From CAVLCC01 sp963661535 (GTDB lineage: Bacteria; Actinomycetota; Coriobacteriia; Coriobacteriales; CADBOM01), in assembly GCA_963661535.1 (NCBI GenBank), contig CAVLCC010000051.1:1-14899 (forward strand): DNA of 14,899 bases, in the 5' to 3' direction. The translations under genes were made by a program, and so were the position numbers. Below are positions 1 to 8,600 of this stretch, in pieces. The number at the start of each line of letters is the position of its first letter. Within the stretch, counting starts at the first letter, position 1. The notes under the pieces were generated by a model. That model saw only the letters and a list, made by a program, of their open reading frames with translations, did no database searches and was not told where the DNA came from.

Positions 1-1
1 C

Positions 2-3000
2 GATGAGACTGGCGTAAGTGAGACCTTTAGAGTTCCATCAAGTATGACTGGAAATCGTTTCTATAGGGTACAAAACCCCGATGGCGTAACCTATTGGAAG
101 TATAACAACTGGACATCCGATTCTACAGTTGAAGTAACTGCCGATGACTTGCATATCGGAGACGACGACTTTACTAAATCTACAGTTTATCGATTTGAGA
201 AAAATATATATGATAGAGCAGATATATATCTAAATATCAACAAACAGGGATACAAGAACATGCAGGTAGGGGATACATTTGAACTAAATGTGTTCCGCAA
301 CTGGATGGCAATTGAGTCTTTCATGAACTCAAAGGTTGCTTTGCCTGATATGCACTATAGTGTTGTAGATGCGCAAGGCAACGAAAGCGACGTTGTGTCT
401 ATTGCGCCAGATGAAAATAACAGTTCTGTAGCCACCATGACTGCTAACAAGGCAGGTACGGCTATCGTTATGATTTCTTATGACTCTATGACTCATATGG
501 ATGGCCAAAGCTCAACTTCTAGCAAGGAGTTTTCTGCAATTTGGCCTGAGTGCACTGGTATGTTTATTGTAAATGTTGGTGCTGATGGTTCTAGTATTCA
601 AACAAATATGATGGTAGACCGTGTTGATGAGGGCACGGAGCCAACATCTATTGATGCTGAGCATGATATTTTGTTCTACCTAGGTGATAAAGGTGCAAAT
701 TACAGCTTTACACCTGAAAGTGGAACTACTGTAACAGTAGATCGCTCGGTTGTAACTGACCAAATGACTTTTACTGGCTTTACTTCTGAGGGTGTTACTA
801 CAAATGCTGAGACCGGAGAGGTTACTGTATCTGGTTTAACCTCTGGACGTCACATCATTAAAGTTGAAAAAAATGGCGTAGCAAACTATCAAGTTGTTAC
901 TGCACGTGAGACTAGCTACGAGGTACTAGATGCCGAGGGCAATAAGATTGAGGATCTAACGCAAATCAAAGCGGGAGACACAATTCAACTTCAATTCTCT
1001 AACTTAGTTATGCCTTGTGAAAAGATGTCTGGTATCTATAACAACAATGCTTCAATTTACTACAAGGGCGAAGATGGAACAATGTTCAAATCCAATGGTG
1101 GTACTTGGGGCGTTTACGACTTTAGCGGAAACCCAGTTCGTCAGCTAATTTCTCTAACTATTCCTAAATATTGGGAGGGCGATACGTATTCACTTACTGG
1201 TGGAATTAAGCTAGGTGGCTTTAGTACATATCCTCCTGGAGGACACCGAGGTGTTACATATGCAACAGGTGTAAATCCAAACTATAACGCAGGGCAAACT
1301 AACTCGATTATATCTGTTATGCCTGATCTATCAATTCAACTAGGTCAAACTAATTTCATTACAGGAACTTTTAATTTTACTGATGAGTCTGGCGCCACAA
1401 TTGATGCTAAAGACTTCACCAAGATTGATGTTAAAGATTCTGAGGGCAATGAGATAGAAGTTGGCGAAGATGGCACATTTAGCGCACTAGAAGATACGTA
1501 TACTTATACAACTTATATCAATGGTTATCGTTACGCTACAGGTGAGATTGAAGTTATCGAAGGTGACCAGAATATCTTTGATATCCAACTAGAAAGCACA
1601 TCTGATGGTGCTTGGGATGGCATATCAACTTCTGAGCCTGAGCAAGATGCAAATGGAGTGTATCAAATCAAGACAGGTGCTGAGCTTGCTTGGATAGGCA
1701 AGCAAAGCAATCTATCCAAAGATGCAATCACAGACGCTTCTCTAGTTCTTTGCAACGATATTGATCTGGCAGGATATACTTGGACTAAAGGAATCAAGGG
1801 CAATGGCGGCATGATATTCGATGGTGCTGGACACAAGATTACAGATCTAAATTCAAGTGTTGCACTAATTGATAACATTGGTGGAACTGGCTCGGTTTCT
1901 AACCTCACAGTTGAGGGTGTAAGCACAGGACCTGCTGGAATTGTTAAGAATCTAAATGGCGGCTCAATCACAAATTGTGTAAGTGATGTAGACATAACTC
2001 CAACAGACATTTCGTATATTGGAGGCATTGTTGGAACAGCTGCAGAAAACACCACTGTTTCTAAATGTATAAACAAAGGAAATATCAATGCAACTAATGC
2101 ATCTTATGTAGGTGGCATTGTGGGCAGATCATCGGGTGTTAACTTTAAACTTGCTAATTCTTACAATACAGGCGACATAACAGGCAGCAACTATGTTGGT
2201 GGCGTTGCAGGATCGTTTGCTAGCGACTCAAATGCTACAGCATGCTACAACCTAGGCAGTGTTGAAGGCACAAGCAACGTTGGTGGATTTATCGGTCTAG
2301 GAGCTAGCTCTAGCTTTGCATCTTGCTATAGCGCAGGCACTGTAACTGGCGGCAATCAATTTGTTGGATCTGGAAATTCAAGTACTTATGAGCAATGCTA
2401 TGCGTTGGAAGATGATGTTTTAACAGATAATTGTGCCGAATTGCTAAGTGAGGCAGATCTAAAGAGTGCAGACCTAGCTACTTGGTACTTTGCTCCAACA
2501 TGCACTGGGTATCCTGCTTTGCTATGGCAAACAGATGTAACTTTCCATGAGGCTACAGGTGAGGGCACAGATGTTGCTCCAACTTGCTTGGACAAAGGTT
2601 ACACAATCTATACATGCTCTAAATGCAATGCAACATATAAAGGCAATTATACTGAGCCAACAGGACATATTGCTGGCGACGATATAACTATGCACTCTAC
2701 ATATACTCAATATACTTGCACTAAATGCAACAAAGTTATAAAAGAGTATTTTGATCCAAATCTTGCTGCGCTAACTATCCCAGATACAGGTGTGTCTTCT
2801 ATCTCGCTTTCTGAAGATAGCGACTATCCATGGATTGGCACAGACACTGGCTTAGAGAGCACATGCCAAGGCGTTGTAAGCGGCGAATCAACTTCAATAC
2901 TCAAATTCAACTTGGACTATGGTGGAAAAATTGGATTTAACTATTCAGTTTCATCTGAAAATGATTGCGATAAACTAATAATCACACTCTATTCACCTGA

Positions 3001-5131
3001 TGGAAAAGAAATTCCAATTTGCTCTGGCATAAGTGGCGAAAGCAGTGGAACCTATACAGGCAGAAATCTAACACCAGGTTCTTATCAACTAAAGCTATCT
3101 TATGTTAAAAATTCGAGCGTAGATGATGGCTTGGATAAAGGCTCTATTTCAAACTTCTATATAAATCCAGGGGATGAGGCTAGCGCTGTTTCGAGTGTAA
3201 TTGCAAAGATTAATGCAATTTATACTCCAGTTTCGCTAGACTGCGAAGACAGCATTGTTACAGCCAGAAAAGCTTATGATAGTTTGCTACCAACATCTCA
3301 AGCTAAGGTAACTAACTATAGTGATCTAGTTGCTGCAGAGTCTGCTTTGGCTGCACTAAAGGCTCCAGAAAGCGACAAAGTAGCAGCTGCAGAGGTTATC
3401 GAAGCAATTGATGCAATTGTCACGCCAATAACCGTGGATTCACAGAGCAGCATTACTGCGGCTCGTGAGGCATACAATAACTTAACAGAATCTCAAAAAG
3501 CACTAGTAACAAACTACTCCACATTGGTTGAAGATGAGTCTGCGCTAGCTGCACTAAACAAGTCAGCTGCAGATTCGGTTGCTCTGCAAATTTCTGCTCT
3601 TGGCAAGATTACTCCAGGTGTGTCTGACGAGGCTATTGCCAATGCACGCGCTGCTTATGATGCACTAACAGATACACAAAAAGCTCTTGTTCCAAACTAT
3701 AAAACTTTGACAGATGCCGAAGCTGCACTTGACAGTGGTTATGCTAAGCAGGTCTATAACATAATTGATGCTCTAGGCGAGATAACAATGGATTCTGGAG
3801 ATGCAATAGAAAATGCACGTGCAGCCTATGAAACATTGACTGATACACAAAAGGCACTTGTTTCTAATTACGATGTTTTGAAAGCTGCCGAACTAACATA
3901 TCACGATTTTTATGCTCCTGTAATTTTGACCAAGTCATTGCCAGAAGCTTATAACGGATCTGAATATAGTGTTTTAATCGAAGCCACTGGTATTCCTGCA
4001 CCAACCATCACTGTTACTGGTTTGCCAAGCGGTATAACTTATGATCCTGAGACGAGCATTATTTCAGGTACGCCTGGAAAGATTGGAACCTATGAGGTCA
4101 CAGTTGAGGCAACAAACGATACAGATACCGCAACTGAAGTTTTTGAGTTAATTGTATACAAGAAGAACCTAACGCGTTTGGGTGGAACAACCAGACTAGA
4201 CACGATGTCTCTTATCTTTGATAATGCTGTTCCAGATAATAACACTAGTGAGATCATAGTAACTACTGCTTGGAACTATGCAGATGCACTGGCTGCTTCT
4301 TCGCTCATGGGATCTTTTAATGCTACGCTTATAACTACAGATGGAACCACTCTTAGCGCACAATCCAAAAAGCAGATTGAAAGAATTTCTAATGGCGCTG
4401 CCAATGTTCATATTTTGGGTGGTAGAGCAGCGGTGTCTCAAGAAGTTGAAAATGAATTAAAAGAAATGCCTCGTGTAGCAAGCGTTGATAGAATATATGG
4501 AGACACACGTGTTGAAACTGCAAATGAAATTTATAAATATGCTGGAGAGCAATGGGGAGATACATGTATAATCACAAATGCATGGAATTATGCAGATGCT
4601 CTATCGATTGGTGCATTCTGTGCAACAAACGCTGCTCCTATATTTGGTGCTACAGGTGGCACAATTGACGAAACCCAAGCTCAAGAAATCATAGATGGCA
4701 AGTTTTCTAAGATTGTAATTGTTGGTGGAAACGCAGCGGTTAACTCAGAAGCTGTAAAATCTGTGCTTAAAAAAGCTGGCATTTCTACTAATACTGAATA
4801 TTTGGTATTAGCTGGAGACGATAGGTACGAAACATCAAAGATCATTGTAGATTGGGAATGTGGAAACTATACAGAGGCTCAGTTCCAGCCATCTAATATT
4901 TTGGGACAAACCGAAATTTGTTTTGCTACAGGTAATGGATATGCTGATGCTCTAGCTGGTGTTAATCTAGCTTATACACACGATTGCCCAATTATGTTAG
5001 TTACAGAGTCTGACGCATGCAAAGAAGCATTTTATGAATTTGCTCCGAGTATGAATTTTGCTTGGATTTTTGGTGGAACAGGTGTTGTTTCTGAGACTAT
5101 AGAAGATTGGATTAGCGAAGCTATAGACTAG
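2..5131 (+). CDS. Giant cell-wall-binding surface protein, copy A (5' end outside window)
   Basis: The reading frame is open from base 2, and those first codons align with residue 334 onward of the downstream paralogue. The start, signal peptide and about 330 residues therefore lie upstream; 1709 residues are visible. Domain order by position: an unassigned beta-rich module (2-1650); a GLUG-type beta-helix with repeated YVGGIVG-like motifs (about 1655-2380); a small segment with two CxxC pairs (Cys codons at 2615, 2624, 2717, 2726); a beta-sandwich resembling a carbohydrate- or peptidase-associated domain (about 2825-3170); four helical repeats with the pattern AxxAYxxLTxxQKALVxNY (3176-3910); a putative Ig-like domain with the ISGTPGKIGTY signature (3917-4165); and three CWB2 repeats with WNYADAL and ILGG motifs (4169-5128). 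CWB2 repeats are known to hold proteins non-covalently in Gram-positive walls, so this is most likely a surface protein. No enzymatic motif, LPXTG motif or SLH domain is visible. The ligand is unknown. Confidence 0.9.
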   Translation, partial: DETGVSETFRVPSSMTGNRFYRVQNPDGVTYWKYNNWTSDSTVEVTADDLHIGDDDFTKSTVYRFEKNIYDRADIYLNINKQGYKNMQVGDTFELNVFRNWMAIESFMNSKVALPDMHYSVVDAQGNESDVVSIAPDENNSSVATMTANKAGTAIVMISYDSMTHMDGQSSTSSKEFSAIWPECTGMFIVNVGADGSSIQTNMMVDRVDEGTEPTSIDAEHDILFYLGDKGANYSFTPESGTTVTVDRSVVTDQMTFTGFTSEGVTTNAETGEVTVSGLTSGRHIIKVEKNGVANYQVVTARETSYEVLDAEGNKIEDLTQIKAGDTIQLQFSNLVMPCEKMSGIYNNNASIYYKGEDGTMFKSNGGTWGVYDFSGNPVRQLISLTIPKYWEGDTYSLTGGIKLGGFSTYPPGGHRGVTYATGVNPNYNAGQTNSIISVMPDLSIQLGQTNFITGTFNFTDESGATIDAKDFTKIDVKDSEGNEIEVGEDGTFSALEDTYTYTTYINGYRYATGEIEVIEGDQNIFDIQLESTSDGAWDGISTSEPEQDANGVYQIKTGAELAWIGKQSNLSKDAITDASLVLCNDIDLAGYTWTKGIKGNGGMIFDGAGHKITDLNSSVALIDNIGGTGSVSNLTVEGVSTGPAGIVKNLNGGSITNCVSDVDITPTDISYIGGIVGTAAENTTVSKCINKGNINATNASYVGGIVGRSSGVNFKLANSYNTGDITGSNYVGGVAGSFASDSNATACYNLGSVEGTSNVGGFIGLGASSSFASCYSAGTVTGGNQFVGSGNSSTYEQCYALEDDVLTDNCAELLSEADLKSADLATWYFAPTCTGYPALLWQTDVTFHEATGEGTDVAPTCLDKGYTIYTCSKCNATYKGNYTEPTGHIAGDDITMHSTYTQYTCTKCNKVIKEYFDPNLAALTIPDTGVSSISLSEDSDYPWIGTDTGLESTCQGVVSGESTSILKFNLDYGGKIGFNYSVSSENDCDKLIITLYSPDGKEIPICSGISGESSGTYTGRNLTPGSYQLKLSYVKNSSVDDGLDKGSISNFYINPGDEASAVSSVIAKINAIYTPVSLDCEDSIVTARKAYDSLLPTSQAKVTNYSDLVAAESALAALKAPESDKVAAAEVIEAIDAIVTPITVDSQSSITAAREAYNNLTESQKALVTNYSTLVEDESALAALNKSAADSVALQISALGKITPGVSDEAIANARAAYDALTDTQKALVPNYKTLTDAEAALDSGYAKQVYNIIDALGEITMDSGDAIENARAAYETLTDTQKALVSNYDVLKAAELTYHDFYAPVILTKSLPEAYNGSEYSVLIEATGIPAPTITVTGLPSGITYDPETSIISGTPGKIGTYEVTVEATNDTDTATEVFELIVYKKNLTRLGGTTRLDTMSLIFDNAVPDNNTSEIIVTTAWNYADALAASSLMGSFNATLITTDGTTLSAQSKKQIERISNGAANVHILGGRAAVSQEVENELKEMPRVASVDRIYGDTRVETANEIYKYAGEQWGDTCIITNAWNYADALSIGAFCATNAAPIFGATGGTIDETQAQEIIDGKFSKIVIVGGNAAVNSEAVKSVLKKAGISTNTEYLVLAGDDRYETSKIIVDWECGNYTEAQFQPSNILGQTEICFATGNGYADALAGVNLAYTHDCPIMLVTESDACKEAFYEFAPSMNFAWIFGGTGVVSETIEDWISEAID

Positions 5132-5165
5132 TTAAAGTTAATCTTTCATAATATTTTGCATTTAT

Positions 5166-5201
5166 AAAACGCGCAATATAATTATCGTATTGCGCGTTTT
5201 T
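5166..5201 (+). terminator. Intrinsic terminator of surface protein gene A
   Basis: A perfect 13-bp stem joins 5166-5178 to 5188-5200 around a 9-base loop. Its core is CGCGCAATA paired with TATTGCGCG, and the right arm runs into a T tract. It starts about 35 bases after the stop codon. It should separate transcription of copy A from the riboswitch-controlled copy B. The A-tract on the left arm could also let it work on the other strand. Confidence 0.92.
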
Positions 5202-5325
5202 GTTCTGTGTGGCACTACATAAATACCTACCTAAACGTGTTATTTAAGCACAACCTCCCCCGTGGTTTAAGTGCATATTTACTATGTCAACTTGGCAAAT
5301 TTTTCTAAACCAAAATAACAGAACA

Positions 5326-5334
5326 TGTTAAAAT
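5326..5334 (+). promoter_or_regulatory. Probable extended -10 promoter of the riboswitch transcript
   Basis: TGTTAAAAT fits an extended -10 element (TGn followed by TAAAAT). It predicts a transcript start near 5340-5342, only a few bases before the first paired base of the riboswitch P1 stem at 5346. That close fit is the main support. No convincing -35 box is seen at 17-base spacing, as is common for extended -10 promoters. TTGGCA at 5292-5297 is too far upstream to pair with it. Confidence 0.5.
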
Positions 5335-5345
5335 TCGTATTAATT

Positions 5346-5604
5346 AAACATATGGAGTCCATGCTCAAAGACGTGGAGGCATTTGCTTTGTATTTAGATA
5401 TTCAAAGCATTTGTCTAGGGAATCGAGTGAAAATCTCGAACGGGGGAACTCCGCTGTAAATGCGCATATGCTTTTGGTTAGCCACTGAGTAGCTTTAATT
5501 CTTCTGCTTATAAAAGCTTAATCTCGGGAAGGTCAAAGGTTTGGTGCAAGCCCTGGTCAGGTTTGCTGCTTTTGTGCATGAGTCAGAAGACCTTCTGTAT
5601 GTTT
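5346..5604 (+). promoter_or_regulatory. Cobalamin (B12) riboswitch aptamer
   Basis: All main landmarks of the cobalamin riboswitch class occur in order. P1 pairs 5346-5356 with 5594-5604 (11 bp including two G-U pairs). GCATTT at 5380-5385 pairs with AAATGC at 5458-5463. Inside it TGCTTTG pairs with CAAAGCA as a hairpin (5384-5409). The conserved core runs from about 5418 to 5459: GGGAA, then CGAG-TGAAAAT-CTCG, then AACGGGG, then CCGCTGTAA. GCCACTG lies at 5481 and CGGGAAGG at 5524. The B12 box, GAGTCAGAAGACC, is at 5580-5592. The class binds adenosyl-, methyl- or hydroxo-cobalamin; the sequence alone does not tell me which. The downstream gene is the giant surface protein at 5654, with nothing between them. 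Confidence 0.93.
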
Positions 5605-5653
5605 GATATTGTTATATCAAGTCAGATTAGTCTATTTAGCAGAAGGGATAATT
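5591..5653 (+). promoter_or_regulatory. Riboswitch expression platform and ribosome binding site
   Basis: A hairpin pairs TTGATAT (5603-5609) with ATATCAA (5614-5620) around TGTT. It sits where the P13 hairpin of cobalamin riboswitches normally lies, just 3' of P1. The Shine-Dalgarno sequence AGAAGGG (5641-5647) is six bases before ATG 5654. CAGAAGG at 5640-5646 is exactly complementary to CCTTCTG at 5591-5597, which lies in the B12 box and P1 3' strand. No intrinsic terminator lies between aptamer and start codon, so control of translation initiation is the likely mode. Whether ligand turns the gene off, as is usual, or on is not settled by sequence. Confidence 0.6.
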
Positions 5654-8600
5654 ATGGAGACAAAACTCCCACCTCTTTCCCAGCGGATTGTTACAGCTCT
5701 GCTTGCAGTTGTAATGGTTGTTGGACTTGCACCCACCCAGGCATATGCAAATACGTCAAAGAGTGCAAGTGAATCAAACACCCCCACAACCGTTGAGGAA
5801 CAAACTCAGTCGATTGATGCAGACCAAAGTGCTGAGAGCGCACAACAAAACATCACATCGGCAGTTCAAGCAGTAGAAAAAGCAAGTACAACAGCTGCAT
5901 CTCAAGGCGCAGCTACTGCAGAAGAAGCTTCTACACAATCCGACCAAGAAGCTATTCCTGCAGGTCAAGCACAGCTAACTCTCAAAGGTGTTCATAGCGC
6001 TCAGGTTAACAGCCTTAAGCTTTATACATACACCAATGGTCAAAAAGGCACGACCAACCTTTTAGATGGCGTAGAATTGGTAGATAGCCCTGATGGCGGC
6101 AATCAAATGATGTATGTGACTACAGTAGATACTGGTGATTATTGGGTAGAGGGCTACGATGCCAACAACTCTTATAATGGAGGTATTGCAATTTCTGTAG
6201 TTGAGGGCAATGCAGAAGCAAACGTAATCAAGATTCAGCGTGCATATCAAATCTATGCTTCTAACACAAAGACCGTAGATGGTAAGAGTGTTAAATGGGA
6301 GTTTGGAACAGACTACACTGTTGATTATGTCGTAAAAGATCCTAGCGGCAATGTTCATGCTACCGATTTTGGCGAGGCAGATAGCTGGGGCACAATTTAT
6401 AAGAGCTCTCTATTTATTGCCGGAGGCACAATAAGCGCAACATTTAATCCTGCAGGTGATTATGCTAACGATTATTTGCCAACCACAGTTACAAAGAGTG
6501 CGACTCAGACTACAAGTGCTCTTTCTATTTCAGCTTCAATTCCAAAAACTATTTATATTACAGTTAATGCTCCTGCTGGCTCCACAATTAGTGTTGGCAA
6601 TATGGCAACCTACTACGTCTACACTTGGTTTGAAGGCACAGTTACTAAAAATGATGCGACTGGCGTAAGTGAGACCTTTAGAGTTCCATCAAGTATGAGT
6701 GGAAATCGTTTCTATAGGGTTCAAAACCCCAATGGTGTGACTTATTGGAACTATGCCAAGAATTGGAGTTCTGATGAAACGGTTGAGGTAACTGCAGCTG
6801 ACCTCCATATTGGAGCTACCGACTTTACCAAGGATACTGTATATCGTTTTGATAAAAACGTGCTTGATAGAGCAGATATTTATCTAAATATTAATCAACA
6901 GGGTTACAAGAACATGCAGGTAGGAGATACATTTGAACTAAATGTATTCCGCAACTGGATGGCAATTGAGTCTTTCATGAACTCTAAAGTTGCTTTGCCT
7001 GATATGCACTACACTGTAATTGATACCCAAGGTAATGCAAGCGATGTTGTATCCATCACACCAGATGCGAATAACAGCTCTGTAGCAACTATGACTGCCA
7101 ACAAGGCAGGCACAGCTATTGTTATGGTTACCTACGATGCTATGACCCACAAAAATGGTTACAACTACAACAGTTCACTATCAACCGATCCAACTGCTTT
7201 CTCAGCAATTTGGCCTGAGTGCACTGGTATGTTTGTTGTAAATGTAGGCGAAGATGGTTCTAGTATTCAAACAAATATGATGATGGAGCGTATTGACAGA
7301 GACGCAACATCTATTGATGCAGAGCACGACATCTTGTTCTATCTAGGTGATGAAGGTGCAAGCTACAGCTTTACACCTGAAAGTGGCACAACTGTAACAG
7401 TAGACCGTTCAGTTGTAACTGACAAAATGACATTCAATGGCTTTACATCTGAAGGCGTTGAGACAAATGCTGAGACCGGAGAGGTTACTGTATCTGGTCT
7501 AACTACTGGACGTCACATCATTAAAGTTGAGAAAAATGGCGTAGCAAACTATCAAGTTGTTACTGCACGTGAGACTAGCTACGAGGTACTAGATGAAAAG
7601 GGCAACGAGATTGAAGATCTAAGCCAAATTAAAGCGGGTGACACCATTCAACTTCAATTCTCTAACTTGGTTATGCCTTGCGAGAAGATGTCTGGTGTCT
7701 ACAATATGAATGCTTCCATCTACTATGAGGGTGAGGATGGAACATTATTCCGCTCTAACCCAGGCTCAAGCTATGGTGTTTACGACTTTAGTGGAAATCC
7801 AGTTCGTCAGCTAATTTCGCTAACTATTCCTAAATATTGGGACGGAGATACATACTCACTCACTGGCGCAATTAAACTGGGTGGCTTTATGACCTACAAC
7901 CCTGGAGGACACCGTGGCATTACATATGCAGCAGGTATTAATCCTAATTACAACGCTCCAGAAGCTAATTCGGTTTTATCTGCAATGCCTGAGCTTTCAA
8001 TTTCTCTAGCTAAAACCGACTTCATCCAAGGCACTTTTAACTTCACTGATAAGTCGTCTGGTAAAAAGATTGATGTTAAAGACTTTACTAAGATTGAAGT
8101 TAAAGATGCCGAGGGTAACGCTGTCAATATAGATGAAGATGGCACATTTAATGCGCTAGCCGAGAAGTATACATACACTACTTATATCGATGGATATCGT
8201 TATGCTACAGGTGAGATTGAAGTTAGCGAAGATGGTCAAAATGTCTTCAATGTTCAACTAGAAAGCTCATCTGATGGTGCTTGGGATGGTGTTTCGACCT
8301 CAGAGCCTGAGCAAGATGAAAATGGCGTATATCAAATTAAGACAGGTGCTGAGCTTGCTTGGATAAGTGAGCAAAGCAATCTCTCTAAAGATGCAATGAC
8401 AGAAGGTTCATTTGTACTTTGCAACGACATTGACCTAGCAGGATATCCTTGGACTAAAGGAATCAAGGGCAATGGCGGTATGATATTCGACGGTGCTGGA
8501 CACAAGATTACAGGTTTAAATTCAAGCGTTGCACTAATTGATAACATTGGTGGAACCGGCTCGGTTTCTAACCTCACAGTTAAGGGTGTAACCACAGGAC

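Noticed and set aside
5232..5275. Possible hairpin with GCAC/GTGC and AACC/GGTT pairs upstream of the riboswitch promoter
   Set aside because: Only short interrupted stems form, with no T tract or known motif.
5603..5653. In-frame TTG at 5603 as start of copy B
   Set aside because: It would add 17 residues ahead of a clean signal peptide, lies within the riboswitch P1 and following hairpin, and has no ribosome site, whereas ATG 5654 has AGAAGGG at good spacing.
5563..5772. Small plus-strand open frame overlapping the riboswitch and the start of copy B
   Set aside because: It lies in the aptamer and then runs out of frame through the signal peptide region; it looks like a shadow.
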